Shown here one piece after another: positions 11,011-44,015 of a DNA stretch of 64,000 nucleotides; positions within the stretch are counted from its first letter, which is position 1; the number at the start of each line of letters is the position of its first letter. The translations under genes and the position numbers were made by a program. Source of the stretch: Physella acuta (lineage: Eukaryota > Mollusca > Gastropoda > Physidae); NCBI RefSeq assembly GCF_028476545.1, contig NW_026731882.1:517501-581500 (forward strand). The letters run 5' to 3'. The notes beneath the pieces are model-generated. The model searched no databases and was not told the DNA's origin. It worked only from the letters and a program-made list of their open reading frames with translations.

Positions 11011-11012
11011 GG

Positions 11013-12095
<1,083 letters not shown>

Positions 12096-12164
<69 letters not shown>

Positions 12165-12191
12165 GTGTGAGTGTGTGTGTGTGTGTGTGTA
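12096..12191. repeat. (TA)n followed by (GT)n microsatellite
   Basis: About 34 TA units pass directly into a GTGTGT run. Confidence 0.95.
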
Positions 12192-12853
<662 letters not shown>

Positions 12854-12919
12854 ATGTTTTTTCGTATGTTAGATTATTTATATTTTTATCAATACTTATA
12901 TTTCAGAGTTTTACCTAAA

Positions 12920-15900
12920 ATGGCTTCACGCCCAACACTATTGTTTTTGCTCTTGGCTTTTAGCAATCAAACTGGTAAGTAGGCATACATAGCTCTGATC
13001 TAGAAATATTTTATCCGTGCTCATCCTACGTGGAAAACTGCATACATAGATTATAAATATAAAAAACCGGGAGTGATCTCCCCTAAACTTTCTCGAATAT
13101 TCTAATTTAACACTACGTGGGATGGCAACTCGGAATATAGACATGATTTTTGTTTATTTCAACTTTTAAAAATAGAATAAAATCTAGTAGAAAAAAGAAT
13201 TGCGCACCAAGCGAACGCCAAAACAAAATGTGCATAATAGTGAGCAATATTATTAGTACTTTATAAATTTACATGCGTTTTTTGAGAATTTGGAAATAGC
13301 GTAAATTAGTACTTCCGTTCAACGGAAACTACTCAAAATTTAACAGAAGGTAGAAAATTAGATCTTTTACTCACATGTGAAACTTCATTTATCTATCTGA
13401 AATAGAACTCAAGTTATAGGCTTTTGTAAAATTCAAAGTAGAAAAAGTACCACTTCCGGTTATCGGAAATCGCTCAAAAGTTGATAGGGATTTACGATTT
13501 TGATAAAATACTTATATATGAAATTTCATCAACCTAGCTGCAACGGTACTCAAGTAATCGTATTTACACACAGACACACACACAGACACACACACAGACA
13601 CACAGACATACGGACAGAATTGCAAAGCCCAGTTTTTCAGACTGGATTACGCATAAAACCTTTTAATTTTGATAAATCTGGATTGATAATTTTTGCCCGA
13701 TTAAAATAAGTCCTCTATACTTCGGATGTTAAGAAGGACTGAGGTGTAATACGGTGAAAATTGTTAAAATTTCAAGTGATTTTTGTGCACGATTACAATA
13801 CTTTCTCTATACTTCGTATAAATCTATATACGAGAAAGTAAAAACATAATTTACTTCTTTATTTTTACATCAAGTGTGTTTTTGAATACGACACTGATGT
13901 CCATATTAATACGCTAACAATAACAAATGAACGACTTGCACTTTTAAGAACATATTGAGTTCTGTTCGCCGTTTAGAATCTACCAAATCTGTAGACGAAA
14001 GATCAGAATGTTAGAATACGTCTCATGTTTTGAATCTTCGTCGTATGTTTAGTAAAAATTAATTATTGATATTAAATTTCTTTGTTGTAACAATTAAATA
14101 ATTAGTATAATTTATATGTAATATTCTTCAAAACAGTAAATATGAAATCTCTAGGCTATTAACATTTTTTATATGCTTAAGTATCGATCAATGCTATTTT
14201 CATGTTTTGAAGTAAAATATCTCTAATATCTTGACTCTCTGAACGCCCCGTGTACACAAAGTCAGATAAACTCAGCATGCACCTCCCTCTATTGCATTCG
14301 AACGTCTAAAATTTAAAAATTATTTTAAAACCTTAAATTCAGACCCTGATATAGAACAAACTATCTCTATATACCGATTATGCGCTGACAACCAAACATT
14401 AACAAAGCGATATACAATAGGTAATACAATAATTCTATGACTGACATAAACCTAATTTCACATTACCGGTTGTTTTTTTTTAAATTATTTCAGGTGCAAC
14501 GTTATGGGACGGAGGTAAAATTGTGGATGGAAAGTGTTTTGTTTTTGTGAAATATCCTAAAGTGACTTGGAACGAAGCGCAGGTATGTAATTGAAACGTT
14601 TACTTTTAATTTTGTTTAAAATTTAGAAACATTGTTTCATAGTAAAATATCAACACATATTTAAAATAAATTATTACAATAAAATGTGGGACAATGGTTA
14701 GAATAGATCAATTTTATTCCTACTTAACACGCCACCTATTCCCTAAAATACTTATTAAATTTATAACCATTTTGTTTCATCATAGCAATTTGTTAATTTT
14801 GTTATGAAAAATGTTAAGGTAAAAGAAAGATAAAAAGAAACTCTAAATTTATGAATCGCTATATTGTTGTTGGTGCATAATTTTCTATACTTTTCTGGCA
14901 ATAAATGTCTAAAGCGCTACAGATAATACATTGTTGCTTTTATAACGTAAGGAATTATATATAAATGATTATACTATGAACAATACTAATTTTGCTACTT
15001 ATTACAGTCTGCCTGCGCAAACATGGGAGGTGCTCTTGCGACCGTTAGCTCACTGTCACAAATCAGTAAATTTGAGTCGGAGTTCAGCATAGGTGGAGGT
15101 ATGTCTATATGTTTCATTTATTTACGTTTTATACTCTCTCTCTCTCTCTCTTTATATATATATATAAATATATATATATACATACATATATAAATTCATT
15201 AATTTCAGAAGAGTTATAAAGAAACAAGTTTTTAAAAAGTTATTTTAAAAATGCTTTAAAACTAAGGTTTTATCTAAATTCACACTAAATTAATTGTAAT
15301 TGCTTATCTAAATGATTTAAATATTACTTGACAAACTTCTAAAATGTTTCAGATTTCTTTTTTTTTATTCTCCAATTCATAATACTATTGGTCTACTAAA
15401 AATAGACGTTACTGGTTATTTAGTAATATGTTTACTGCACTTGACTCTCTAACTTTCAGAGGTATATTGGATTGGTCTCAACGACAAAGCAGTTGAGGGA
15501 CAATTTGCGTGGGATGAAACCAAGAGCCCAGCTACTGAAATAACAAGTGATTGGTGGGCACTAAATTTCCCCACAACTTACAACAGTGACCTCCAAGATT
15601 GCGGGGGAGTCACAAATGGACACATCTTTGACAGTTATGGCACTTTAAATCTAATGTACCTGTGCATTGAACCCAGTAAGTCATCAGAGAAGATAGTGTT
15701 TAATTAAATACGGTGATGTTTTGGGATAAAGAGCACGGTTGGCTAAGGTATAAACTTATGTGCACATTTGCATTAAATTCAATTTGCTTATAAGCAACTA
15801 TCATTTGACCAACATTTATAGGAATACTTTGTTTTACTTTCATTTGACCTTTTTGTTATTAAAACTAAACTTCAATTTAGCATACTATATTTTTTCTAAT

Positions 15901-17311
15901 TTCATTATGAAACTTTATAATATTACAAACACAATAATATAGCAATTGTTGGTTATGCAAACATAAAACAATAGTGTTGCAATAAGATATTATCCTTTAA
16001 TCTTTCATTTAAATGATCGAAGTCGTTTTCTTTCTTTAAATGCAATATACGTGCACACATTTTCGTTACCAATCGTAACAAACATCTATTAAATGATTAG
16101 TGTTTTATGTACGTGTATTATTTTCAGATTCTTCTACGACAAAATGCACTGCACCTACAACCCCACCTGCTACAGTAATTCAGCCGGAAACCACAACAGC
16201 TATATCCACTATTGGTATGTCGCGATCTACATTTTTATTACCCTTAATCGTCCTATCTATTATTTGTTTGAGTTAGCCCTTACATTTTAAACAATTAATT
16301 GTGAAAATAAAATATCAACAGAACCAAAAGTGTGAATAAATTGAGAAACAATCAATACTAGATTGATATTTAAAAATGATCGATTCTTAATTTCCAGAAT
16401 CTCTTAGCTGCGCTTGTACACACCATTTCAACTTAGCCTTACATACAAATGCCTCTAGAAAGAAAAGCCCATCTAAAATTACACATATTATAAAATCTTT
16501 CTTTTGGACTTAGATTCAAAATCTGATGATTAAACTAAACATCTATATATTTAAAAAAAAAACGACAATGCATGGCAATCATAATTTTTCAAAACGATAT
16601 ATTACACGAAACGCAATACCTAGTATGACTTAAATGAAACAATTTTTACAAAAACAGTTAAAACAAAACATACGTTTTTCAGGTAACACAAAATGGGACG
16701 GAGCTAAAATTGTGGATGGAAAGTGTTTTGTTTTTGTGAAATATCCTAAAGTGACTTGGAACGAAGCGCAGGTACATGTTTCAACCTTTACATTTTTAAT
16801 GTGTTAAGAATTTAGAAAAATAAATGTTTATAGTAAAATATCACAGAACATGTAAGTTAAATTCTACACAATACAGTGTGGGGGAAATAAAGTCAAAATG
16901 CCTCATAATTAATATGTGACTTATTTCTTAAAATACTTATTGAATTCATCACCATTTTATTTCATTATAACATTTTTTTTACTTTTTAAATTAAAAATGT
17001 TTAGATTATGATAGATAAAAAGGGATTTTACATTATGAATCGCTATATTTTTGTTGGTGCATAATTTTCAATACTTTGTTTGGCAATAAATGTCTAAAGC
17101 GCTACAGATAATACATTGTTGCTTTTATAACGTAAGGAATTATATATAAACGATTATACTATGCACAATACTAATTTTGCTACTTTTTACAGTCTGCCTG
17201 CGCAAACATGGGAGGTGCTCTTGCGACCGTTAGCTCACTGTCACAAATCAGTAAATTTGAGTCGGAGTTCAGCATAGGTGGAGGTATGTTAATATCATTT
17301 ATTTATTACAC

Positions 17312-17364
<53 letters not shown>

Positions 17365-18656
17365 ATTGGGTGCGTTTCAATGTACGTGCCGATGAGTAAG
17401 TATTCATTTAATGTTAATTTAAGTACATTATAATAATTGAGAGCACTGTTATCTGTGAAATGTACAATATCGCCGGCATTTGAATATTTCTTCAGTAAAA
17501 AAAAATGTCCAATATGAAAAAAATGAGTCTTCATACATTTATTAGATATTTTAAAATTGTTAATTATATCAGTAAAACAAATTATTCATCCATATTAAGT
17601 CACAAGTTAATTGACAAACTTCTAGATAGTTAAACATTTACTTTTTTAAAAAAAACTTTTAATATGGATGTTGGTATACTAAAAGTAGACATTAATTATT
17701 TTTAATTACATATCTAAATGCATTTGACTGTCTAAACTTCAGAGGTATATTGGATTGGTCTCAACGACAAAGCAGTTGAGGGACAATTTGCGTGGGATGA
17801 AACCAAGAGCCCAGCTACTGAAATAACAAGCGATTGGTGGGCACTAAATTTCCCCACAACTTACAACAGTGACCTCCAAGATTGCGGGGGAGTCACAAAT
17901 GGACACATCTTTGACAGTTATGGCACTTTAAAACTAATGTACCTGTGCATTGAACCCAGTAAGTTTTAAGTCAATATACATTATATTATTAAATATTATA
18001 ATTTTTTTATATTTGGGGGACGGTTAGCTAAAGTATAATGGTATGCGTCCGTTTGAATTAATTTCAATGAGCTTATAAGCAGCTATTATTAGAGTAACAT
18101 TTATATGAATGTTTTGTTTTATTTTCACTTGATCTTTTTTAATCTCATAAAACTCAATTTGAGCATAGTGTTTTCTGTAATTTCAAAATGTTACTGTTGT
18201 TAACACAATAATATAGCGAAGGTTGATTAGGCATAAAACATGATGGGTTAGAATAAGATATTGTTATTTATTTTTTAAAGAATATATGTCGTTTTCTTTT
18301 ATTCAATGCAGTATTTGTGAACTAAATTTTATTAAATATAATAAAACACATCTATTTAATGATTAGTGTTTTATGTACGTGTATTATTTTCAGATTCTTC
18401 TACGACAAAATGCACTGCACCTACAACCCCATTAGCTACAACCCTACCAGCTACAACCCCACCATCTACAACCCTACCAACTACAACTCAACCATCTACA
18501 ACTCTACAAGCTACAACCACAGTACCTACAAGAACTAGCGCCAGCACCACTCAAGCTACAACAACAGACAGTTCTGCAGTGACTGTCACAAGCAATGTTT
18601 TACATTTCACGCTGTCGATCACACTTACTGCAGTATATTTCTACACAATGTCTTAG
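12920..18656 (+). CDS. Tandem C-type lectin-like protein with mucin-like stalk and GPI-like tail (nine exons)
   Basis: Exons: 12920-12974, 14494-14582, 15008-15098, 15460-15675, 16128-16214, 16683-16771, 17193-17283, 17743-17958, 18394-18656. The joined length is 1,197 bases, exactly 398 codons plus TAG, and every junction is GT-AG with matching phase. Residues 1-18 form a signal peptide ([18 protein letters not shown]). Two C-type lectin-like domains follow, each with [13 protein letters not shown], the hallmark WIGLND, then LQDCGGV and YLCIEP, giving the paired cysteines. The Ca-binding EPN/QPD position reads NFP and the WND motif is absent, so classical calcium-dependent sugar binding is doubtful. 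The linker and the C-terminal stalk are rich in Thr and Pro, likely O-glycosylated. The last 18 or so residues are hydrophobic with no basic tail, preceded by small residues, suggesting a GPI anchor (inference). An acceptor at 12,905 suggests a 5' untranslated exon. Probably a secreted or surface recognition protein. Confidence 0.9.
13064..13850 (+). mobile_element. Dispersed repeat family X, copy in lectin intron 1
   Basis: It starts at AACCGGGAGTGATCTCCCC, continues CTAAACTTTCTCGAATATTC, contains an (ACACAG)n stretch at 13,566-13,605 and ends at ATACGAGAAAGT. The ends carry a short inverted match (ACTTTCTCG / CGAGAAAGT). Close copies are at 31,784-32,557 (+) and 55,432-56,095 (-); diverged ones are at 21,985-22,630 and 44,460-45,065. 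Superfamily unassigned. Confidence 0.7.
15142..15192. repeat. Short TC and TA simple repeats
   Basis: A (CT)n run passes into interrupted (TA)n in lectin intron 3. The paralogous intron has a longer pure (TA)n at 17,314-17,362. Confidence 0.85.
17314..17362. repeat. (TA)n microsatellite in lectin intron 7
   Basis: About 24 units shortly after the donor of exon 7. Confidence 0.95.
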
Positions 18657-18752
18657 GATTGTTATCATTTAGCACTTTTGCATTAGCATTGTTACTTGTT
18701 AATAGTCTTTCTTAGGATTTTTTTCTTATATTTTTTAAACAAAATGAGCAGT

Positions 18753-18763
18753 AATAAAATAAA
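18753..18763 (+). promoter_or_regulatory. Polyadenylation signal of the lectin gene
   Basis: Two overlapping AATAAA hexamers lie about 100 bases after the lectin stop codon. Confidence 0.7.
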
Positions 18764-18784
18764 ATTAATGACGAAGTGCATATT

Positions 18785-19015
18785 GTACTGTAGCGACATT
18801 GGCTGTGTATTTGTTTTACAATTAAAATTTAAAATGTATTTGTGTTACAATTAAAATGCATTTGTGTTGCAATTAAAATGTATTTGTGTTACAATTAAAA
18901 TGTATTTGTGTTACAATTAAAATGTATTGGTATTACAATTAAAATGTATTTGTGTTACAATTAAAACGTATTTTGTTACAATATTAATGCATTAGTGTTA
19001 AATTTAAAATGTCTG
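18785..19015. repeat. 22-bp minisatellite (ATTAAAATGTATTTGTGTTACA)
   Basis: About ten imperfect units, starting some 25-30 bases after the lectin polyadenylation signal. Confidence 0.85.
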
Positions 19016-19075
19016 TATTATAATTTGCGTCGAAAACCTTCTATTATTCATTATATTATTGTAGTATTATTTACA

Positions 19076-19078
<3 letters not shown>

Positions 19079-19161
<83 letters not shown>
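19079..19161. repeat. (TA)n microsatellite
   Basis: About 41 units at the left edge of a fold-back element. Confidence 0.95.
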
Positions 19162-19162
<1 letters not shown>

Positions 19163-20065
19163 TTCAATTACAAATGATCTAAAGACAAATAATCTCAGAC
19201 AAAATATCTCAGACAAAATATCTCACGGACAAATTATCTCAGGACAAATTATCTCAGTACAAATGATCTCAATGACAAATGATCTCACGGACAAATTATA
19301 ACATGACAAAATATATGAGGACAAAAGATGCCATGGAAAAATGATCTCAAACAAAATATCTCAGACAAAATATCTCACAGCAATAATATTAATAGTGCAT
19401 AGGATGATTTTAGTTATCTGAACATTTATTTATTGACTGTCATATGATTTTGTTTACTTTATTTAATATCAAAACAAGCTTACTCCTTTAGCTTGAAATG
19501 TATAATAAATGATAATGTATAAAACAAATAAAGTAAAGGTAGTTATACAACATTTTTTTTTTTGAAAAATGTTAAATATTTTTAAAAAAATGTGAATGGG
19601 TTTCTAGGTTCGTAACGTAAAACCATTGTTTTTATTGCACCATCAACTCAAACATAACGCTAACGTTTCTTTGCTGGCGGGTATATCGTTATGATCACAC
19701 CTTTTACAATACTGTGTGATCATGTATTATTTGAACTCTTTCTCGACATGTTCTAACTTCACAATTTCAAACCATTTGCCTGCTGCTCCACTTCTGGCTT
19801 TTATGCGATGTATCGAAAGAGACCATAGCTGGATAATCACCACTAATACTGCCTTGCTTGCATGCAAACTACTACCAACTTGGCTTTGCTATGACCGCTG
19901 TTTGTTAAAATAAGCAATTGTCACCTGGTGTGCCCGCCGTATTAATATGGACTTTAGATGCTAGTTGTATTGTCCATGGATGGCGAATGTCTTTCCATTA
20001 AGGCATGTCTCTGCCATCAAAGCGGGCGGCCACCTTGATAAGAATGTGTGTCTTTATTGTTATTT
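19162..20065. mobile_element. Fold-back element with ACAAATGATCTCA arrays, diverged and right-truncated copy
   Basis: It opens with GGTTCAATTACAAATGATCT and an array of about 15-bp units (GGACAAATTATCTCA-like) to about 19,380. Its interior (CATATGATTTTGTTTACTTT, AAACAAGCTTACTCCTTTAG, AAGGCATGTCTCTGCCATCA) matches the interior of 28,719-30,107. The right inverted array is missing and the sequence joins a retroelement fossil. Confidence 0.75.
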
Positions 20066-20069
20066 CGTC

Positions 20070-21145
20070 ATGTCGAGGCAAATGTTAGCTACTCTGCTAA
20101 GGGACGTGGCAACCATGAAAGAGGATGAAGACTTGAGGCTTCTGTAAAGCAGATCGAAGGCAAGATATAGGGCATCGAACCCAGGTAACTCATCCAGGCG
20201 GGACTAAACTTGGACCATGATTTTTAGTCCGTAATAACAAAATAATTCATGACCCATGCAGGCTTCAATGAAGAGAAATACAGGAGTAAATTCCGTCAGA
20301 TGACGTGGAATAATGATGAAGTGCGAAGCTTTGTAATAAAGCCTGGTACGTCGGACTCCCACGTCCCCTACATAATCGCGTGGGGGAGGAGAGGTGCAAG
20401 ACTGCCGGGAACCAAAAAGGGTTTGCTCTCGACCCTAACCAGATATTGCGGCCTTCACGTGGCTTCGGAAGAGTGCTACTAGTCGGACCAAGCTCATGAC
20501 CCCCCTAATGGGTGCGGAATGGCTAGTGGTAGCCAACAGCAGCTAGAGGTTTTTGATCTGGCCGAACACCCCCCACGATCAAGCTGGGTACCAGGCGGTA
20601 GGACGACGTCCCGCGTCTGGTGGGTGGGGAAGGAAAGCCCGGTGAGAGCCGACGGAAGTAGCGACCGATGCGTGGGAAACTCTTGTGGTCGGAGTTTGCT
20701 ACACTGAGGCCTGCCTGGCTAATGGAAGTCAACCTTCTGAGCCGGTTCCCGTATAGAGAGAGAGAGAGAGAGTGAACGTGGAAGCCTTTTTAAAAACCTG
20801 TATCAGGCAGCCGAACACAAAAGAAACGTGAATGAACTGGTAAACCTCCTAATAGTCGACCTGGGTAGGTTAGCTGCTGCTGCTAAGGTAAGTGTGGAAG
20901 ATAACCTTAAAGTCATTGACAACTATAAGAGCACTCAACATACTAAGGTGACGAGGACAGGGACCCAAAAACACTCCATTCGTCGCTACAAGTTCTACAG
21001 CAGATAAGGTATCCTGGCAAAACATAGCACCGCGATCTCCAGGAAGCCATACAGGTCAAACCACGAAAAAAATGCGTGCTACACCTGCGGGGGAGTTGGT
21101 CATAACGCGCGTCTGCTCCACCCCTTGACGGGACAGTAACGAATA
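20070..21145 (+). mobile_element. Fossil gag region of a Ty3-like LTR retrotransposon, broken
   Basis: Short translated stretches resemble the SCAN-like gag of Ty3/Gypsy elements: a GFNEEKYRSKFRQMTW block and, near the right end, a zinc-knuckle-like CYTCGGVGH. No reverse transcriptase, protease or LTR was found nearby. It is an old, incomplete remnant broken in several places, with a foreign insertion in its middle. Family assignment is tentative. Confidence 0.45.
20345..20775 (+). mobile_element. Probable SINE or LINE-derived insertion with (GA)n tail
   Basis: A GC-rich block starting near CCTGGTACGTCGGACTCCCA and ending in CCGGTTCCCGTATA plus an (AG)n run (20,757-20,772) interrupts the gag-like fossil. 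A GC-rich body with a simple-repeat tail fits a retroposed element. No family recognised. Confidence 0.4.
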
Positions 21146-21520
21146 AGGTAAACGGCATGCATGGCTAGCTGGTGTACAGCCTACGCATGGTGTTAGCAAG
21201 GTCAGCCTGAGCAGTACATTTTACTCGGGAGGGCGTCGTGGGCACTATGCCAGGGGATAATTTTGTTCACAATTCGTTTTTTCGTTGCTATTCTGTTGTA
21301 TTTAAAATTTTAAGTATTACACACATTAATAATAAAAAACATTTCTATAGCTCTTAAATTGCACCCCACCCACCCACACCTTCATAAATGTTATACAAGA
21401 ATATACGAAAATATTTATAGGAGATAACTTCCACTTTATTTCTATACGACTTAACTTCCTCGCAGTCAATTGAAAAAAGCAAATTATTTAAAAAGTGATA
21501 TTCTTAAATCACTTATTTGC
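21146..21520. other. Spacer before the duplicated block
   Basis: 21,146-21,250 is GC-richer and may be the end of the preceding fossil; the rest is AT-rich. Nothing further recognised. Confidence 0.35.
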
Positions 21521-21521
21521 A

Positions 21522-22990
21522 TTAGATAATAATACTGCACCATTGTCGCGCTAACATTTTGATAATATACTCGCTAACTTTCATCGTTCACACAGAGAGT
21601 ACATCTGTGATAATGTATTGAACGGACATTTCTGCATCTAAAATGCGCACCGACAAAAGAGAAGCAATGCTTATATGTGCGCCATGTTTGAACACAATGT
21701 TTGAAAACAATGTTTGAACCTTTCTAACATACAGGAAGTTTATCTTTTTTTACACAACAAAAATGGGCAAGGAATTACACAGTAATCGCTTTCAATGTAC
21801 TGAACAGATTGACAAATGGTGGGATTAATTAAATGTTTTTAGACACGTAAACATTATTAACAATATAATTTGACATAATTTGTATACATTAGATTAGAGC
21901 ATAGACCAAAAATGAAATGCAAGAGTAATGATACTCAAAGGTAGATTAAAATTAGACTAAATAAATTGCTTGAGTAGAAAACGAATATACCAGAGTGTTA
22001 CACCAAAAAAGTGATCTACCATAAACTTTCTCCAATATTCTTATATAAAACTACGGGAAATGGCTATTGGGGATAGAGACATTTTTTTTTCGAAATCAAT
22101 GTTTAATTACTTAAACTTTAAAAAATAGAATATAATCTCGTAGAAATAAGAATTTACGCACCAGGTGAGCGCCAAACAATGTATGTGTCATAGTGCGGAA
22201 CTTTAGTACTTTATAAATTCATCTGCTGTTTTTGAGAAATCAGAAATAGCGTAAAGTACTACTTCAGTAAAATCTCGTCTATCTAACTGAAACAGTACTT
22301 ACGTTATAGTCTTTTGAAAACCAAAAGTAGAATAGTCTCCAATTCAGGTTACAGGAAATCACTAACAAATTGATACTTATGTACAAATTTGGTGTAATTC
22401 TCTTATATATGCAATATCATCAACCTAGTTGTAATGATACTCAAGTTCTTGTGTCCACTGACACACACAGACATACAGATAAGTTTGCAAAATTAAGTTT
22501 TCCGACTAAGGGAGATCTAAAACGTTGAGATTTGTAAACATCTAGATTTTGATGTTGATTTTTTTTTTGCATGATTACAATTCTTCCTCTTCAATTCTTC
22601 CTCTTTTATCCGTATACGAGATAAAAATCAGACATTAACGTAAATTTTATTCTATTATAACAAAACCAGTCTCTTAATTCTCATGACACCCTGTGATATA
22701 GACATTGATATTATAAAACGATAAATGTTTATTTCATCAACCTCACAATTTCCGTGACTACATAAGCAGTATAGAGATACAAACACCCCTCGCAATTTAT
22801 CTAGGCCTGTCTAGTCCAACTTATACCATTAATTTATTCCATCAACAGTCAAGCACTCTCTAACACTAGCTTAAAATTCAGATTTCTATAATTCTACAAC
22901 GAATCAATCCGTATTAAATTATCTCTCCACCGCTTACTATGCCATCACACATTTTTGCGTTTTTTTTTAAATCTTAAATTATATCTCTCC
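21522..22990 (+). promoter_or_regulatory. Conserved 5' flank of receptor copy 1, with a diverged family X repeat
   Basis: This stretch is highly similar to 44,016-45,470. It holds GCGCACCGACAAA, a TTTGAACACAATG repeat and a diverged family X copy (about 21,985-22,630). The unfound start-codon exon or promoter of the receptor gene should lie here or in the next kilobase; no core promoter element can be called. Confidence 0.4.
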
Positions 22991-23030
22991 CTATGCATAT
23001 ACATTTAATTCAATGTATAAATATTTACAC

Positions 23031-23035
<5 letters not shown>

Positions 23036-23079
<44 letters not shown>

Positions 23080-23095
23080 GTCTGTGTGTGTGTGT
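23036..23095. repeat. (TA)n then (GT)n microsatellite
   Basis: About 20 TA units, then TCTGTGTGTGTGTGTT. The matching tract in unit 2 (45,889-46,070) is much longer. Confidence 0.95.
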
Positions 23096-23191
23096 TAAAT
23101 GAATATATGTTAGAGCTATTTAGCATGGTTATGATGTTACAGGAGATGTGCTTTTGTTCATTTACCAAAACAGAATCAATATATTTTTTAG

Positions 23192-42264
<19,073 letters not shown>

Positions 42265-42306
42265 AATACTATTGTTGACTAATATGCTATATTTTTTTTG
42301 GTATCT

Positions 42307-42312
42307 AATAAA
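42307..42312 (+). promoter_or_regulatory. Polyadenylation signal of receptor copy 1
   Basis: AATAAA 43 bases after the TAG in exon 17. Confidence 0.7.
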
Positions 42313-42391
42313 GCTTTCAGGCTTAAATTAAATGCTTGTTTTTAATTTTCTACTTCTAAGATTAAATGATAATTAGAACAGTTTTCTTGCG

Positions 42392-42397
<6 letters not shown>

Positions 42398-42476
<79 letters not shown>

Positions 42477-42515
42477 TTGTGTGTGTGTTTGTGTGTGTTT
42501 CTGTATATTTGTTTG
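42398..42515. repeat. (TA)n then (TG)n microsatellite
   Basis: About 36 TA units, then GTGTTTGTGTGTGTG. Confidence 0.95.
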
Positions 42516-42549
42516 TATGTGTGTTGGTCTGTAAAAGCTCTGAGAACTC

Positions 42550-44010
42550 ACATATATTGTTGGTGGAAACTGGAAAATGTATATACTTATATTTCGTTGA
42601 ATGTGACGGTAGACATGCTTTGAGGTGTGGGGGGAGGGGGGGGGGCGGGGCGGAGCACCATATCCCCAAGTAGAGTCGCCTGAAAGAAACTCTAAATGCG
42701 CCTTTTGTCATGATTGAGATAAGGTGAATGGCTTAGGGGTGTGGCTACGACTGTATTTAGTATCAATGCGCGGTAACTAAGTGTAGATCAAGTTTAAATC
42801 CGATTAAAATGACGATTCCTGATAAAAATCCGTTTTCAGAGTAATTTGTCGTTTCCGATTCAATTTGAGGTTAAGGTGGTGGCTTTGGTTTTGGTTTAGT
42901 GAAAATAGACAGCATTATCAACCTAGCGCCCGTTGTATCCTTCCTCAACGGGCCATTTTTCTCGTTCTATGTAATAGTTTCGATGTCTGTCTATCTATGT
43001 ATCTATCTGTCTGACAAGAACGCTATAGAGAAAACACTAGCAATTTAAAAACTTTCACAGTGAAACGAAAACGAAATATGACGTCACATTTAGCATATAG
43101 TAGAAAATAATATCAAGCCGGAGAGTGCATACAGTAATATGACGTCATTGATTCTCGAGTAAACATTGAATAAAAAGGCAATTTTGTCTAATCTAAGTGG
43201 TTTGCGTGAAGAGTTTCTTTCATACAATTCTTCGGGTAGGGGCGAAGCCCCACCCCCGCGTAAGAACGTCTCAGCCCATCCCCCCCCCCCCCCCCCTCCC
43301 CAACTCAAAAGAAATTTCTTCATCGATACTCTATAATAAAATTACCGCCTAATTAATGTGTCTAATATAAAAAAAAAAGTTTACTTGCAATTTCTTTAAT
43401 GCAATTTTTCGGATAGTGGCTAAGCGCGGCACCAGTGTTTCTTTCAGACTTTTTCCTCCCCGGAGGGGGAACTTTTTCTAATCTAAAAAGTGTTTAGCGT
43501 GCAGTTTTGTTTTCATGCATCTCTTCCGGTAGGGGCGGAGCCCCGCCCAGATTATTCCTTTAGTTTGTATGATCTACAAATGCGACCAGCGTTTCTTTCA
43601 GACTTTTTCCTCCCCGGAGAGGAGTGGGGGTACTTGAAATTGTCGGGGGTGGGGGTAGAATTTTCTGGGAGGGGGCGGACACTGGAAAAAGTATATAATT
43701 ATATTTCATTGAATGGGACGGTTGACATATTTTGGGGGGTGTGTGTGGGGGGGGGGGGTGGAGCCCCCTCCTCTCAAGTAGAGTTGCAAGAAAGAAACTC
43801 TAAATGCGACTTTTTTCATGAATAAGATTAGTCTATATTTTGTATAAATTAAAGTACCGATTCAGGATAAAAATCCGTTTTTAATGTCATTTTTCGTTTC
43901 CGGTAAAATTGATATAAGGTGGTGATTTTGGTTTTGGTTTTAGTTTAGAGAAAATAGACAGCACTATCAACCTAGCGCCCGTTGTATTCTTCCTCAACGG
44001 GCCAATTTTC
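42550..44010 (+). repeat. Two direct copies of repeat family Z between the receptor genes
   Basis: 42,550-43,000 and about 43,660-44,010 share GAAAGAAACTCTAAATGCG, GGATAAAAATCCGTTTT and the end ACAGCA(T/C)TATCAACCTAGCG plus TCCTCAACGGGCCA. Poly-G runs lie inside. A third copy is inverted at 54,805-55,030. Between them, 43,180-43,330 is an inverted, partial match. No gene is seen here. Confidence 0.65.
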
Positions 44011-44015
44011 TCGTC

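Larger units (their letters stand above)
14465..18435 (+). repeat. Internal tandem duplication of a lectin-domain exon cassette
   Basis: 14,465-16,214 and 16,650-18,435 are direct copies of one four-exon cassette (exons 2-5 and 6-9). Exons 3 and 7 are identical over 91 bases. Exons 4 and 8 differ at two of 216 bases. The introns have diverged far more, except about 140 bases just before exons 3 and 7. Confidence 0.9.

Noticed and set aside
43090-43825. Gly-rich short frames around the poly-G runs
   Set aside because: Belong to dispersed repeat family Z; no conserved protein pattern.
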